Assembly: GCF_004360225.1 (NCBI RefSeq)
Contig: NZ_SNUA01000003.1
Span: 1 to 64,000 of the forward strand
Direction of reading: 5' to 3'
Source: Alcanivorax sp. 24
GTDB lineage: Bacteria > Pseudomonadota > Gammaproteobacteria > Pseudomonadales > Alcanivoracaceae
DNA: 64,000 bases
Under the pieces are notes generated by a model. It had not been told where the DNA came from and did no database searches. It worked only from the letters and a program-made list of their open reading frames with translations. The position numbers and the translations under genes were made by a program. Positions 9,519-20,099 of this stretch are shown here, piece by piece. The number at the start of each line of letters is the position of its first letter. The stretch's first letter is position 1.

Positions 9519-10244
9519 TCATTGGACCAGATCGACTTTGATTTCCAGCGGCAGGGTGACGGTGCTGCCGTGTTGCTCCACGCCGCCCAAGCCCTGGCTC
9601 CGGGTTTGTTCGCGCACTTCTATGTTTCCCAAGGGCGTCCACTGGCCCAGGGGCACTTGCAGGGTGGTGGCGGTGCTCTGGGTGTCCGCGACGGTGCCAT
9701 GGCTCAATTGTTCGAAGCGCTGGCTGATGCGCAGGCGCACCTGATTGTCGGCGGTGAGCAGAGGCAGAATATCGATCCCTTGTTTCAGGCTCAATAAAGC
9801 GGGCAACTGGCTGCCGGCAAGGGCGATCAGGGTACCCTGACCAACACTGGCCGGATGCCCCGACAGAGTGTTGATCCGATATTGATCCTCGCGTTGTTGC
9901 TGGTGCCGGCCGCCGTTCACGGTGACTCGGCCACCTTCGACTTTCAATACGCGGTCGTCGCCTTCGCTGTTCTGGCGGCGCCGCAACATCACTGATACCG
10001 TGCGTGGCGCGGCGGGCATGTCGCCCAGGGCATTGAGGATTTGATCAAAATTCTCCTGACTGGTGCGGATCACCAGCCGGCCTTGGTAGGCGTTGACGGA
10101 GCCGCCTTCCGGCAGCAGCGGTTCGATGACCGGCACCAGAGCTTCAGCGTCGGCCCGCTGGACCACATGGATGGACATTTGGGCCAGTGCCGGGCCGGTC
10201 AGAATCAGGCCGAGCAGGGCCAGGGTACGGATGACGGTGTTCAT
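9519..10244 (-). CDS. Periplasmic secretin-N-domain (NolW-like) protein without a secretin pore
   Basis: A 241-residue exported protein. The signal peptide is MNTVIRTLALLGLILTGPALA. The mature part begins with a short alpha/beta repeat (IHVVQRADAEALVPVIEPLL, GGSVNAYQGRLVIRTS, LNALGDMPAAPRTVSV) as found in the N1/N2 domains of type II/III secretins. The rest is beta-rich (VEGGRVTVNGG, LRISQRFEQLSHG, LPLEIKVDLV) and resembles the start of a secretin domain, but the protein is far too short to make a pore. AGGAGG precedes the ATG by five bases. It is divergent from the TrmB-like gene. Role unknown; no pilus or secretion genes are nearby. Confidence 0.65.
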   Translation of the reverse strand: MNTVIRTLALLGLILTGPALAQMSIHVVQRADAEALVPVIEPLLPEGGSVNAYQGRLVIRTSQENFDQILNALGDMPAAPRTVSVMLRRRQNSEGDDRVLKVEGGRVTVNGGRHQQQREDQYRINTLSGHPASVGQGTLIALAGSQLPALLSLKQGIDILPLLTADNQVRLRISQRFEQLSHGTVADTQSTATTLQVPLGQWTPLGNIEVREQTRSQGLGGVEQHGSTVTLPLEIKVDLVQ

Positions 10245-10416
10245 GGCGGCCTCCTGGTCATGATGGGCTTGCTATCGATGCCTTGCCGATGCCCCGATAA
10301 ATTCGTCATCAGGAGGAAAAGCAGGCTTTAAAAACGCATAATGGGGCCTTCGCCCGGCTTGCCGAAAGAATAGCAAATGGCCGCCATCCCAACTTCATGC
10401 GGATCACAATAATTTC

Positions 10417-11085
10417 ATGTTCGCCAACAGTTCCCCCGTGGTTTCCAACCAAACCGGCCTGCACGAGCGCCTGGAGGCCACCGTGCGCCGCCATTTGTCG
10501 CAGCCCTGGCGGGCGCCGCTGGCGGAGCATGACCGCCGGGCGTTTGATCAGGCGCGGCAATGGCTCGGCGAGGATGCGAGGCCGCTGATCCTGGATTCCG
10601 GTTGTGGTACCGGCCGTTCCTCGGTGGCGCTGGCCCGCCGTTTCCCGGAGGCGAAGGTACTCGGACTGGACCAGTCCGATCATCGGCTGCGGCGGGGCGA
10701 GCGGCGTTTTGGCGAGGCGCTGCCGGAAAACCTGCGTTTGGTGCGTTGTGACTGCGCCGGGTTCTGGCGGCTGGCGGAGGACGCCGGCTGGCGGTTGCGG
10801 CGCCATTATCTGCTGTATCCCAACCCCTGGCCGAAAAGCGCTCACCTGAAGCGCCGCTGGCATGGTCACCCGGTATTTCCGCATCTGCTTGCCCTGGGAG
10901 GTGAGTTGGAAGCACGTAGTAACTGGCGCCTGTATCTGCAGGAGTTGGCGGCGGCGTTAGCGTTGGCCGGAGTCGAGGCGTCCTTGCAACCGCTGCCGGA
11001 AGATGAGGCGGCGTTGACCGACTTCGAGGAAAAGTATCGCCTCAGCGGCCACGAGCTCTGGCGGCTGACCGCGACTTTGCGCTGA
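10417..11085 (+). CDS. TrmB-like SAM-dependent methyltransferase
   Basis: A 222-residue class I methyltransferase. It has the SAM-binding loop LDSGCGTGRSS (about residues 58-68), an acidic strand end (GLDQSD), and features of the tRNA guanine-46 N7-methyltransferase family: YPNPWPKSAHLKRRW, SNWRLY and the C-terminal FEEKYRLSGHELWRL. Classical TrmB has FPDPWPK, so the Asp of that motif is Asn here, and the first SAM loop lacks the usual LEIGxG. It is therefore probably a paralogue; tRNA remains the likeliest substrate, but target base and specificity are open. It is followed after 45 bases by an MFS gene on the same strand. Confidence 0.65.
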   Translation: MFANSSPVVSNQTGLHERLEATVRRHLSQPWRAPLAEHDRRAFDQARQWLGEDARPLILDSGCGTGRSSVALARRFPEAKVLGLDQSDHRLRRGERRFGEALPENLRLVRCDCAGFWRLAEDAGWRLRRHYLLYPNPWPKSAHLKRRWHGHPVFPHLLALGGELEARSNWRLYLQELAAALALAGVEASLQPLPEDEAALTDFEEKYRLSGHELWRLTATLR

Positions 11086-11130
11086 GTGGGTGCCGCTCTG
11101 GCATTCTGAGCCTTCGGCAGGGAGCCCCGC

Positions 11131-12525
11131 ATGTCTTACCTGGAAACCCCTGAATCCGATACCTGGAGCGATCTGTTATCCGGCGGAAGGCTGCCCCGTT
11201 TGCTGTTGATCTGGCTGGGAGTGTGGGTGGGCGCGGTGGAGAGTCTGGTCACCGCCACCATCATGCCGACGGTGGCGGCCTCTCTGGGGGGCTACGCTTA
11301 TTTCAGTTGGGCGGTGGCCGGTTTCATGGTGGGGACCATCGTGGCGGTGGCCAGCGCCGGGCGGCTGGCTGAGCGCTTTGGTCTGGCCCGCGCCTGCGCT
11401 TGTGCAGGCGCCGTGCTGACGGCGGGATGCCTGATCTCGGCATTGGCCCCGGATATTTACACTTTTCTGCTGGGGCGGCTGGTGCAGGGGGTTGGCGGCG
11501 GCTGGATTTCCGGTTTCGCCATGGTGGCGGTGGCACAGTTCTTCCCGGAACGGCATCTGGCCCGGGTGTTCGCCTCGGCCACCGCGATCTGGGCGCTCGC
11601 CACTGTGCTTGGCCCTTTGCTGGGTGGTGTGTTTGCCGAGTCTGGCGGGTGGCGCGGTGTGTTCTGGCTGTTCTCGGCTCAGGCCGTGCTGTTCGTCTTT
11701 GCCGCCTTGCGGTTGTTTCGTGGCGCGGCTCCGGCGGAACGCACTGTCCGGGTGCCCTGGGTGCAACTGGGGTTGCTGGCGGCGGGTGTGGCGGCGCTGA
11801 CGCTCGCCAGTCTCGCCAGCCATTGGCTGGTAGTGCTGGGGCTGATGGGGGTGGCGGGGCTGATGCTGTTTCGCTTGCGTGAGGTCGATCAGTGCGCGAC
11901 AAACCGTCTGCTGCCGGGTGGTGCCTGGCGGTTGCAACGGACGGTGGGGGCCGGTTACGCCACGCTGTTCGCGGTAACCGCGGCGTCCATGGCATTGCTC
12001 ATCTATGGCCCACCGATTCTGCAAGCGCTACAGGGGTTGTCGCCGTTACGGGCTGGCTATGTGGTGGCGGTGCAGGCGATGGCCTGGACGCTGGCCGCGC
12101 TGGCGGTTTCCGGGGCGGATCAGGAGGGCGAGCGCCGCTGGATTCGCATCGGCGCGTTGACGGTTTTACTCGGGGTGTTGTTGCTGGCCGCCGTTATGAC
12201 GTCGCCGGTGCTCTGGGTATTGATGGGCGCGGCAATCTGCGGTCTGGGCCTGGGTTGGGGCTCCAGTCTGATGAACCGGCGCTTGCTGCGGGCGCTGGCG
12301 GAAGGAGACCGGACCATTGGCTCTTCGGCATTGATCGCGGTGCGCCAGGTGGGTGGTGCCGTGGGCGCGGTGCTGGCGGGGTTGGCGGCCAATTTGGCCG
12401 GTGTGGCGGAAGGTCTGTCGCCGGAAAGCGCCGAGCGGGCAGCTCCGGTGGTGTTCATGGCGGTGCTGCCGATGGCGCTGTTAGCGGTGTGGTGCGCGTG
12501 GCGGTTTACCCGGTCGGCGGATTGA
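11131..12525 (+). CDS. MFS transporter, drug:H+ antiporter (DHA2-like)
   Basis: A 464-residue inner-membrane protein with 12 to 14 hydrophobic helices. The first helix region carries VESLVTATIMPTVAASLGG, followed by AGRLAERFGLARA (the loop 2-3 motif of major facilitator proteins) and GRLVQGVGGGWISG with GPLLGGVFAE (motif C of antiporters). This points to proton-driven efflux of small molecules; the substrate is unknown. The gene probably shares transcription with the methyltransferase upstream. It ends in a hairpin that overlaps its stop codon (12524-12549), convergent with trpB2. Confidence 0.8.
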   Translation: MSYLETPESDTWSDLLSGGRLPRLLLIWLGVWVGAVESLVTATIMPTVAASLGGYAYFSWAVAGFMVGTIVAVASAGRLAERFGLARACACAGAVLTAGCLISALAPDIYTFLLGRLVQGVGGGWISGFAMVAVAQFFPERHLARVFASATAIWALATVLGPLLGGVFAESGGWRGVFWLFSAQAVLFVFAALRLFRGAAPAERTVRVPWVQLGLLAAGVAALTLASLASHWLVVLGLMGVAGLMLFRLREVDQCATNRLLPGGAWRLQRTVGAGYATLFAVTAASMALLIYGPPILQALQGLSPLRAGYVVAVQAMAWTLAALAVSGADQEGERRWIRIGALTVLLGVLLLAAVMTSPVLWVLMGAAICGLGLGWGSSLMNRRLLRALAEGDRTIGSSALIAVRQVGGAVGAVLAGLAANLAGVAEGLSPESAERAAPVVFMAVLPMALLAVWCAWRFTRSAD

Positions 12526-12549
12526 ATCGCGGCGCACAAGCCGCGATTC
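12524..12549. repeat. Palindromic hairpin with ATCGCGGC core, copy 1
   Basis: Perfect 10-bp inverted repeat (GAATCGCGGC and GCCGCGATTC) around a 6-base loop, overlapping the MFS stop and lying between convergent genes. No T run follows, so if it ends transcription it does so as a bare stem. A related stem lies at 17005-17032. Confidence 0.6.
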
Positions 12550-12570
12550 CGCGTGTTGCCGTCACGGGCC

Positions 12571-13932
12571 TCAACCGAGCTGAGGCAACTGCGCCAGCGC
12601 CACTTCCGCGGCGGCGGCGTCGTACTCGCGGTCTTCCAGTTTGCCATCGAAGAAATCGATGTAGGCCTGCATGTCGAAATGACCGTGGCCGGACAGGTTG
12701 AACAGGATGGTTTGTCCCTGGCCTTCTTCCTTGCAGCGCAACGCTTCGTCGATGGCGGCCTTGACCGCGTGGGAGCACTCTGGCGCCGGCACGATGCCTT
12801 CGTGGCGGGCGAATTGCACCGCCGCCTCGAAGCAGCCGGTCTGGGCGTACGCGCGGGCTTCGATCAGCCCCAGTTGCAACGCGTGGGAAACCTGCGGGCC
12901 CATGCCGTGGTAACGCAGGCCGCCGGCGTGGAAGCCCGGCGGGGTGAAGCTGGAGCCGAGGGTGTGCATCTTGGTCAGCGGTGTCAGGTGGGCGGTGTCG
13001 CCGAAGTCGTAGGCGAACCGGCCCTGAGTCAGGGTCGGGCAGGCCGCCGGCTCCACCGCCAGGATGCGGCGACCGCGGCCACCACGCAGTTGCTGGCCGA
13101 GGAACGGAAACACCAGACCGGCGAAGTTGGAGCCGCCGCCGGTGCAGCCGATCAGTATGTCCGGATCGTCGCCGGCCATTTCCATCTGCAGCAGGGCTTC
13201 CTGGCCGATGATGCTTTGATGCAGCATCACATGGTTGAGCACGGAACCGAGGGCATACTTGGTGTCGTCGGCCTGGGCCGCCAGTTCCACCGCCTCGCTG
13301 ATGGCGATGCCGAGGCTGCCCGGATGGTCGGGGTTCTCCGCCAGGATGGCGCGGCCGGCGTTGGTGAGATTGGACGGGGAGGGGATGCACTCGGCGCCAT
13401 AGGTGCGCATCAGCGCTTGGCGATAGGGCTTTTGCTGGTAGGACACCTTGACCTGGAATACTTGCACCTCGAGCCCGAACAGGCTGCCGGCGAACGCCAG
13501 GGACGAGCCCCACTGGCCGGCGCCGGTTTCGGTGGTCAGGCGGCGGGTGCCAGCCTCCGCATTGTAATAGGCCTGGGCCACGGCGGTGTTCGGCTTGTGT
13601 GAGCCAGCCGGGCTCACGCCCTCGTATTTGAAATAGATCCTGGCCGGGGTGTCCAGAGCCTGCTCCAGCCGCCGGGCGCGGATCAGCGGGCTGGGCCGCC
13701 ACATCTTGTAGACGTCCAGCACCGGCGCCGGAATTTCCACATGGCGCTCGGTGGTCATTTCCTGGGCAATCAGGGTTTCCGGGAACAGGGGAGCCAGATC
13801 GGAGGGCGCCACCGGCTGGTGCGTGCCGGGGTGCAGTACCGGCGCCATGGGCTCCGGGAAATCCGCCATGATGTTGTACCACTGTTTCGGCAGGCGGGAT
13901 TGCTCCAGGAAGTATTGGGTGGTGTCGGACAT
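12571..13932 (-). CDS. trpB: Tryptophan synthase beta chain 2 (TrpB2-type)
   Basis: A 453-residue PLP enzyme, longer than the roughly 400 residues of TrpB1, as expected for TrpB2. It condenses indole with serine to tryptophan, probably salvaging indole without TrpA. PLP would be held by Lys113 in [14 protein letters not shown]; the glycine-rich phosphate loop is [11 protein letters not shown]. Other landmarks are [16 protein letters not shown] and [14 protein letters not shown]. No trpA or other trp gene is adjacent, fitting the stand-alone role of this subgroup. It is convergent with the MFS gene and 45 bases upstream of the acetyltransferase stop on the other side. Confidence 0.88.
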   Translation of the reverse strand: MSDTTQYFLEQSRLPKQWYNIMADFPEPMAPVLHPGTHQPVAPSDLAPLFPETLIAQEMTTERHVEIPAPVLDVYKMWRPSPLIRARRLEQALDTPARIYFKYEGVSPAGSHKPNTAVAQAYYNAEAGTRRLTTETGAGQWGSSLAFAGSLFGLEVQVFQVKVSYQQKPYRQALMRTYGAECIPSPSNLTNAGRAILAENPDHPGSLGIAISEAVELAAQADDTKYALGSVLNHVMLHQSIIGQEALLQMEMAGDDPDILIGCTGGGSNFAGLVFPFLGQQLRGGRGRRILAVEPAACPTLTQGRFAYDFGDTAHLTPLTKMHTLGSSFTPPGFHAGGLRYHGMGPQVSHALQLGLIEARAYAQTGCFEAAVQFARHEGIVPAPECSHAVKAAIDEALRCKEEGQGQTILFNLSGHGHFDMQAYIDFFDGKLEDREYDAAAAEVALAQLPQLG

Positions 13933-13977
13933 GAAAGGCTCTCTTTTCTGATTCTTGTTTCGTGGTGGCGCGACGGG

Positions 13978-14403
13978 CTACTTCAACAGCTTGAACATCT
14001 GCCGGTGCGGAATATGGGCATCCATGAAAATGCCGCCGGAACTGGCGAAGCCGGCCGCTTCATAGAAGCTGGTGGCATGGGTCTGGGCATTGAGGAATAT
14101 CTCCTGCATGCCACGTGCCCGCGCCGCTTCCTCGGCGGCCACCAGAAGGGCTCTGCCGATACCGCTGTTGCGGTAATTCGAGAGTACGCACAGGCGGCTG
14201 ATCTGGCCGCTGTTCTGCAGGCGGATACAGCCCACCGGCTGGTTCTGCTGGTCGCAGGCGAGAAAATGACAAGCACCGGGATCCTCGCCGTCCCACTCCA
14301 GTTCTTCCGGCACATTCTGCTCGCCGATGAAGATGGTTTCGCGTAGCTGGCGCAGTGCCGGCTCGTGTTCATCCCAGGTGGTTTCGATAATGCTAAAGGC
14401 CAT
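13978..14403 (-). CDS. GNAT family N-acetyltransferase
   Basis: A 141-residue protein starting MAFSIIETTWDEHE; the frame stays open further upstream but would then overlap roxA. It has the GNAT fold signatures: acceptor-side IFIGEQNVPEELEWDG, the acetyl-CoA-binding beta4-alpha3 turn SNYRNSGIGRALL (R/Q-x-x-G-x-G/A), and NAQTHATSFYEAAGF near the C-terminus. This resembles the YjcF/ElaA-type group of predicted small-molecule acetyltransferases. The gap to the roxA stop is 11 bases, so it is likely cotranscribed with purB and roxA. The acceptor is unknown. Confidence 0.8.
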   Translation of the reverse strand: MAFSIIETTWDEHEPALRQLRETIFIGEQNVPEELEWDGEDPGACHFLACDQQNQPVGCIRLQNSGQISRLCVLSNYRNSGIGRALLVAAEEAARARGMQEIFLNAQTHATSFYEAAGFASSGGIFMDAHIPHRQMFKLLK

Positions 14404-14414
14404 GGTGTTCTCGG

Positions 14415-15542
14415 TTAAAGCGGGGCAAAGAAGCCCTGATCGATCCAATGATTGAGCAGCTCGCGGGCGGACCCGTCCAGCAGCGGCTGCAACTGGTCCT
14501 CTCGATAGCGGCGCTGACTGGCCAGCAGGTCCACCAGGGCGGTTTGCTCCGCATCCAGTGTCCAGCATTCGCCGTTCAGCCAGGCCTGATCGCCCTGGCG
14601 AAGCAGGCGTACGCCGCCGTGCCGCACCAGCGCGGCGTCTGGCGCGCCGGCGCGAATCTGCTCTTCGTCCACAACAAAATCAAGACCGTTCTGACGAGGC
14701 GTGCTGAGCCAGCGGGCCACCGCCCGGGCGGCCTGAGCGCGGTCCAGCAGCCCCAGGGAAGCAGACAGCAGACGCTCCAGATCGTTCTGTTCGAGTCGTC
14801 CCGGATCCGTGCAGGGCGCACGCCCGGCGTCGCCGTAAAGCTGCTCGGGCTGGTTGGCCAGACATTCGGCCACCATTTCCGCCAGCAGGTCCCGGTAATC
14901 CGGAGCCCGGAACCCCACCGACCAGGTGACGCAATCGCTGTCGCTGGCGACGCCATGGTGGGCGACGCCCGGCGGCAGATACAGCACATCGCCAGGGCCG
15001 GCATGGAACTCCTGTTCGCAGGGCATGTGCGCCAGCATCTTCAGCGGCGTATCAGTGCGCTGCGGCGCGGCGTCGTCACAATGCGGTCCGATTTTCCAAT
15101 GGCGATGGCCGCTGGCCTGGATCAGAAACACGTCGTACTGATCGAAATGGGGGCCGACGCTGCCGCCCTCGGCGGCGTAGCTGATCATGATGTCTTCCAG
15201 ACGCCAGCCCGGCACGAAGCCGAAATCATCCAGCAGCAGGCTCACCGGCGTCAGAAAATGATCCACGGACTGCACCAGCAGGGTCCAGTCCCGTTCGCCC
15301 AGGCCCTCGAACGCATCCTCTTCCAGCGGTCCCTGCTGCAACGACCAGGGGCCGTCGCCGGCGCCCCGGATCAGTCGGGATTCCACTTCCGCTTCCAGGG
15401 CCAGCCCGGCCAGGGTATCGGCGTCGGGGTAGTCCAGGCCGCGGGCGGCGGCGGGCATGAACAGGGTGCGCCGCTGCCAGTGCCGCTCGAGAAAGGTCTC
15501 CGCCGGCAGTGGCAGCGTGAAGCGGGGCAGCTCGGTGGCCAA
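14415..15542 (-). CDS. roxA: Ribosomal oxygenase, L16 arginine hydroxylase (cupin/JmjC)
   Basis: A 375-residue 2-oxoglutarate/Fe(II) oxygenase like E. coli YcfD, which hydroxylates an arginine of ribosomal protein L16. The iron triad is visible: His132 and Asp134 in GPHFDQYDVFLIQ and His195 in YLPPGVAHHG. The N-terminal LERHWQRRTLFMPAA and the SVGFRAPDYRDLL region match the family, as does the C-terminal winged-helix-like part. The start lies two bases after the purB stop, so translation is probably coupled to purB. Confidence 0.88.
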   Translation of the reverse strand: MATELPRFTLPLPAETFLERHWQRRTLFMPAAARGLDYPDADTLAGLALEAEVESRLIRGAGDGPWSLQQGPLEEDAFEGLGERDWTLLVQSVDHFLTPVSLLLDDFGFVPGWRLEDIMISYAAEGGSVGPHFDQYDVFLIQASGHRHWKIGPHCDDAAPQRTDTPLKMLAHMPCEQEFHAGPGDVLYLPPGVAHHGVASDSDCVTWSVGFRAPDYRDLLAEMVAECLANQPEQLYGDAGRAPCTDPGRLEQNDLERLLSASLGLLDRAQAARAVARWLSTPRQNGLDFVVDEEQIRAGAPDAALVRHGGVRLLRQGDQAWLNGECWTLDAEQTALVDLLASQRRYREDQLQPLLDGSARELLNHWIDQGFFAPL

Positions 15543-15544
15543 GA

Positions 15545-16921
<1,377 letters not shown>

Positions 16922-17004
16922 CTAGACAGGAAAACCGAAAGCGGCGCTATGATACAGCAAATCGGGTGGCGCCGCGTGGGTTATGACGAAGGTCGAAGGA
17001 CGGA

Positions 17005-17032
17005 TGGATCGCGGCTTGCGAGCCGCGATCCA
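17005..17032. repeat. Palindromic hairpin with ATCGCGGC core, copy 2
   Basis: Perfect 12-bp inverted repeat (TGGATCGCGGCT and AGCCGCGATCCA) around the loop TGCG, in the gap between the hflD stop and the purB start. It shares the ATCGCGGC...GCCGCGAT core with 12524-12549. It may limit read-through from hflD to purB. Confidence 0.65.
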
Positions 17033-17055
17033 CCTTAATGTTCTGCTTTATAAAA

Positions 17056-17700
17056 CTAACTTATCTCGTTGATTTTTATGCTATTTAAAGTGTCGAGGTG
17101 AACCTTTCGTTGAAACAGAAGGCGCCAGCGCCGGCCGCCCATCTGATGCCACAGAAAGGCGGCTCGCACACCGGCCAGGAACAGGGCGCGGATGCGGGCC
17201 GCGTTGTCCTCATCCTGCAGTTTGGCGGGGTCGCCCTGGACCCGGATGCGGAACCGGAATGTGCCCAGCGTATCCAGGTAGATACCCGCCAACCGGTGGC
17301 AGAAGCCGGGCTGGGTAAGATCCTCGAAATGAGCGCGCTGACCTTCCAGGGCCAACAGCCGGTTGCGAAGAATGTTCACCACGTCGTCATTCTTGCGTAA
17401 TTTTGAAGACAGATGCAGCAGCGCCAATCCATAGCTGAGAGGGCGGGCGGCGTCCCGGCTCTGTTCCCGATTGAGGCTCTTGCGCAACAGACGCAGGCCA
17501 TCCTGGAAACGGGCCGGGCGTGGGTAAATGGTGTCGAAGTCGGTGGCGTCCATTACCAACACCGATTCGAACAGTGACTCCAGTACCGCCGGATCGGCGT
17601 CGCCACGGGTGGCGATCTGGTCGGCCATCACCGCGCACTCGAATACCGCGCCGAGCGCCAGCATCTGCTGTTGCTGCGGGGACAGGGATTGCTCGGTCAT
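17056..17700 (-). CDS. hflD: HflD, lysogenization regulator homolog
   Basis: A 214-residue, mostly helical cytoplasmic or membrane-associated protein, matching HflD, which in E. coli affects phage lambda CII stability. The recognisable stretches are [39 protein letters not shown] and [23 protein letters not shown]. It overlaps mnmA by four bases (ATGA), as in related genomes where hflD, mnmA and purB are neighbours. Its housekeeping role is unclear. Confidence 0.93.
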   Translation of the reverse strand: MTEQSLSPQQQQMLALGAVFECAVMADQIATRGDADPAVLESLFESVLVMDATDFDTIYPRPARFQDGLRLLRKSLNREQSRDAARPLSYGLALLHLSSKLRKNDDVVNILRNRLLALEGQRAHFEDLTQPGFCHRLAGIYLDTLGTFRFRIRVQGDPAKLQDEDNAARIRALFLAGVRAAFLWHQMGGRRWRLLFQRKVHLDTLNSIKINEIS

Positions 17701-18815
17701 CGTGTCTCCTCGATCACGGCGCCGCCGAGGCAGGCGTCACCGTCGTAAAACACCACCGACTGACCCGGGGTGACCGCCCGTTGCGGCTGATCGAACACCA
17801 CCCGCACACGGCCTTCGCCGGCGCTCTCCACGGTACAGGCCTGGTCGGGCTGGCGATAGCGGGTTTTGGCGGTAAGCCGCGCCGGAAGGGTGGGGGGCGC
17901 CATCGCCACCCAGTCCACCGGCGCGCTGGTCAGCTCGCGGCTGAACAACAGCGGATGGTCATGGCCCTGCACCGCGATCAGCACGTTGCGTGTCAGGTCC
18001 TTGCCGGCCACGTACCAGGGTTCTTCATTGCCATCGGCGCGGCCGCCGATGCCAAGCCCCTGGCGCTGACCGAGAGTGTAGTACATGAGTCCGTCGTGCC
18101 GGCCGATCACCTTGCCGTGGTCGTCCTCGATGACGCCGGGCTGGGCCGGAAGGTAGGTTTCCAGGAAGTCCTTGAAGCGGCGCTCGCCGATGAAGCAAAT
18201 GCCGGTGGAGTCTTTTTTCTTGTGATTGTCGAAGCCTTTTTCCGCGGCCAGACGCCGAACTTCCGGCTTGTGCAGATCGCCGAGCGGGAACAGGGTGCGG
18301 GCGAATTTGTCGCCGCCCACCGCATGCAGAAAGTAGGTCTGGTCCTTATTGGTATCCACCGCGCGCAGCAATCGGGCGGGCCCGGGCCCATGCTCGATGC
18401 GGGCGTAGTGGCCGGTGGCGATGGCGTCGGCGCCCAGTGCCACGGCGTGATCCAGGAAAGCGCGGAACTTGATCTCCTTGTTACAGAGAATGTCCGGGTT
18501 GGGAGTGCGGCCGGCCCGGTATTCCTCGAGGAAGTGTTCGAACACCCGGTCCCAGTATTCACCGGCGAAATTCACCGTATGCAGCTCCATTCCCAGTACG
18601 CCCGCCACCTGCATGGCGTCGAGCAGATCCTCGCGGGCGGTGCAATACTCGGTGCCGTCGTCCTCGTTCCAGTTCTTCATGAACAGGCCTTCCACCTGAT
18701 AGCCCGCCTCCAGCAAACGGGCGGCGGCAACCGAGGAATCGACCCCCCCGGACATACCGACGATGACGCGGGTGGATTCGGGGGCAAGGGTGGAAGGAGA
18801 ACGCAGTTCCGACAT
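17697..18815 (-). CDS. mnmA: tRNA-specific 2-thiouridylase
   Basis: A 372-residue ATP-pyrophosphatase that thiolates U34 of tRNA-Lys, -Glu and -Gln, taking sulfur from the Tus relay. It has the PP-loop [23 protein letters not shown], the catalytic cysteine in [10 protein letters not shown] and the second in [17 protein letters not shown]. The ATG at 18815 is preferred over a TTG nine bases upstream. It lies directly between nudJ and hflD in the same direction. The tusBCD genes encoding the sulfur relay are also in this window (43455-44411). Confidence 0.96.
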   Translation of the reverse strand: MSELRSPSTLAPESTRVIVGMSGGVDSSVAAARLLEAGYQVEGLFMKNWNEDDGTEYCTAREDLLDAMQVAGVLGMELHTVNFAGEYWDRVFEHFLEEYRAGRTPNPDILCNKEIKFRAFLDHAVALGADAIATGHYARIEHGPGPARLLRAVDTNKDQTYFLHAVGGDKFARTLFPLGDLHKPEVRRLAAEKGFDNHKKKDSTGICFIGERRFKDFLETYLPAQPGVIEDDHGKVIGRHDGLMYYTLGQRQGLGIGGRADGNEEPWYVAGKDLTRNVLIAVQGHDHPLLFSRELTSAPVDWVAMAPPTLPARLTAKTRYRQPDQACTVESAGEGRVRVVFDQPQRAVTPGQSVVFYDGDACLGGAVIEETR

Positions 18816-18840
18816 GGCGACCAACTGTGTAGTGATGGAT

Positions 18841-19308
18841 TCAGCCCTGCTGCAAAGGCCAGGGATGCTGATAAATGGTGTCCAGCGGCAGGCGCCGGCC
18901 GCTCAGGTAATCGGAGACGCAGCGCGCCACCAGCGGGCTGCGGTGCTCCGCCTGCCGGGAGGACAGTTCCCGGGGCGTCAGCCAGACCGCTTCCTCGATG
19001 CCGCGATCCAGTTTCTGGCGCGGATCGTGTTTCAGCGGACGGGCGACGAAACAGGCCCGATAGTATACGCCGGCACCCTTGAACGGCTGAAAAATGTACC
19101 ACCCGAGCAGGTCGGTCACTTCCACTTGCCAGGCCGTCTCTTCCAGGGTTTCTCGGTAGGCGGCCTGCATCAGGTCCTCGCCGAATTCCACATGGCCGGC
19201 GGGCTGATTGAGCACCAGCTCTCCGTCCTGGTGTTCTCGCACGAACAACAGGCGTCCGTCTTGCTCCACCACGGTGGCTACCGTAATGTGCGGTTCGAAG
19301 CTGTTCAT
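18841..19308 (-). CDS. nudJ: Nudix hydrolase, NudJ-like phosphatase
   Basis: A 155-residue Nudix protein starting [14 protein letters not shown]. The Nudix box is [23 protein letters not shown]; the glycine normally found after EEx is Ala. The family member NudJ hydrolyses nucleoside di- and triphosphates and HMP-PP. The C-terminal [12 protein letters not shown] tail also fits NudJ. It precedes mnmA by 25 bases, the conserved arrangement in this group. The frame extends upstream over low-complexity sequence antisense to rluE, which is not part of the gene. Confidence 0.88.
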   Translation of the reverse strand: MNSFEPHITVATVVEQDGRLLFVREHQDGELVLNQPAGHVEFGEDLMQAAYRETLEETAWQVEVTDLLGWYIFQPFKGAGVYYRACFVARPLKHDPRQKLDRGIEEAVWLTPRELSSRQAEHRSPLVARCVSDYLSGRRLPLDTIYQHPWPLQQG

Positions 19309-19366
19309 AGAATGGCGGTTCCAGGCATGGCGGGCGCCAGATGGTAGCGCAACGCCGGGGGGCTCG

Positions 19367-19990
19367 TCACGACCGGCGCGCTTTCCCGCGCCGCTGACGT
19401 GGAGGAGAACGGCGCCGGGATGGCCCGCCCCGCGCCGGCGCCTTCGGCAGATGCACGGTTTCCTCCCGCCACTGGCCGGGGGCCAGGCCACCCAGGCTCC
19501 AGTCACCGATCCGCCAGCGTACCAACCGTAGCGTGGGGAAGCCGATCGCCGCGGTCATGCGCCGCACCTGGCGGTTGCGACCTTCGTCTATGGTGAGTTC
19601 CAGCCAGCGGTCGGGTACCGTGAGCCGCGTGCGCACCGGCGGCTGGCGCGGCCAGAGCCGCGGTTCGTCGATGCGCCGGACCCGCGCCGGCCGGCAGGGG
19701 CCATCCTTGAGCGTGATGCCCTGGCGCAACGGCTCCAGATCGTCTTCACCGGGCGCGCCTTCCACCTGTACCAGATAGGTCTTCGGCAGGTGGAAACGCG
19801 GACTGGCAATGCGAGCCTGGAGGCCGCCGTCATCGGTGAGCAGCAGTAATCCTTCGGAGTCCCAGTCCAGGCGGCCGGCCGGATAGACGCCGTCCATCGG
19901 AAGTGCTTCCTTGAGGGTCCGGCGCCCACGAGTGTCGGTGAACTGGGACAACATCTGAAAGGGTTTGTTAAACAAAATAAGCCGGGCCAT
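19367..19990 (-). CDS. rluE: 23S rRNA pseudouridine synthase RluE-like
   Basis: A 207-residue RsuA-family pseudouridine synthase starting [19 protein letters not shown]. The catalytic aspartate is in [18 protein letters not shown]; other family blocks are KTYLVQVEG and [23 protein letters not shown]. There is no N-terminal S4 domain, as expected for RluE, which modifies U2457 of 23S rRNA in E. coli. A basic tail ([16 protein letters not shown]) is unusually long. It is divergent from icd. Confidence 0.88.
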   Translation of the reverse strand: MARLILFNKPFQMLSQFTDTRGRRTLKEALPMDGVYPAGRLDWDSEGLLLLTDDGGLQARIASPRFHLPKTYLVQVEGAPGEDDLEPLRQGITLKDGPCRPARVRRIDEPRLWPRQPPVRTRLTVPDRWLELTIDEGRNRQVRRMTAAIGFPTLRLVRWRIGDWSLGGLAPGQWREETVHLPKAPARGGPSRRRSPPRQRRGKARRS

Positions 19991-20046
19991 TGGGAAAATC
20001 GTCGGTTCGGGCCCATGAAGGCCAAGCAAGGTTATCCACTCGATGG

Positions 20047-20052
20047 TATACT
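20047..20052 (+). promoter_or_regulatory. Possible -10 hexamer for icd
   Basis: TATACT lies 48 bases before the icd ATG in the divergent rluE-icd gap. No good -35 hexamer is visible at the usual spacing, so the call is weak. Confidence 0.3.
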
Positions 20053-20099
20053 CGCCCGGCAACCGAATTCCACGGTTATTCTCAGAGGGAGTAGTGTAG

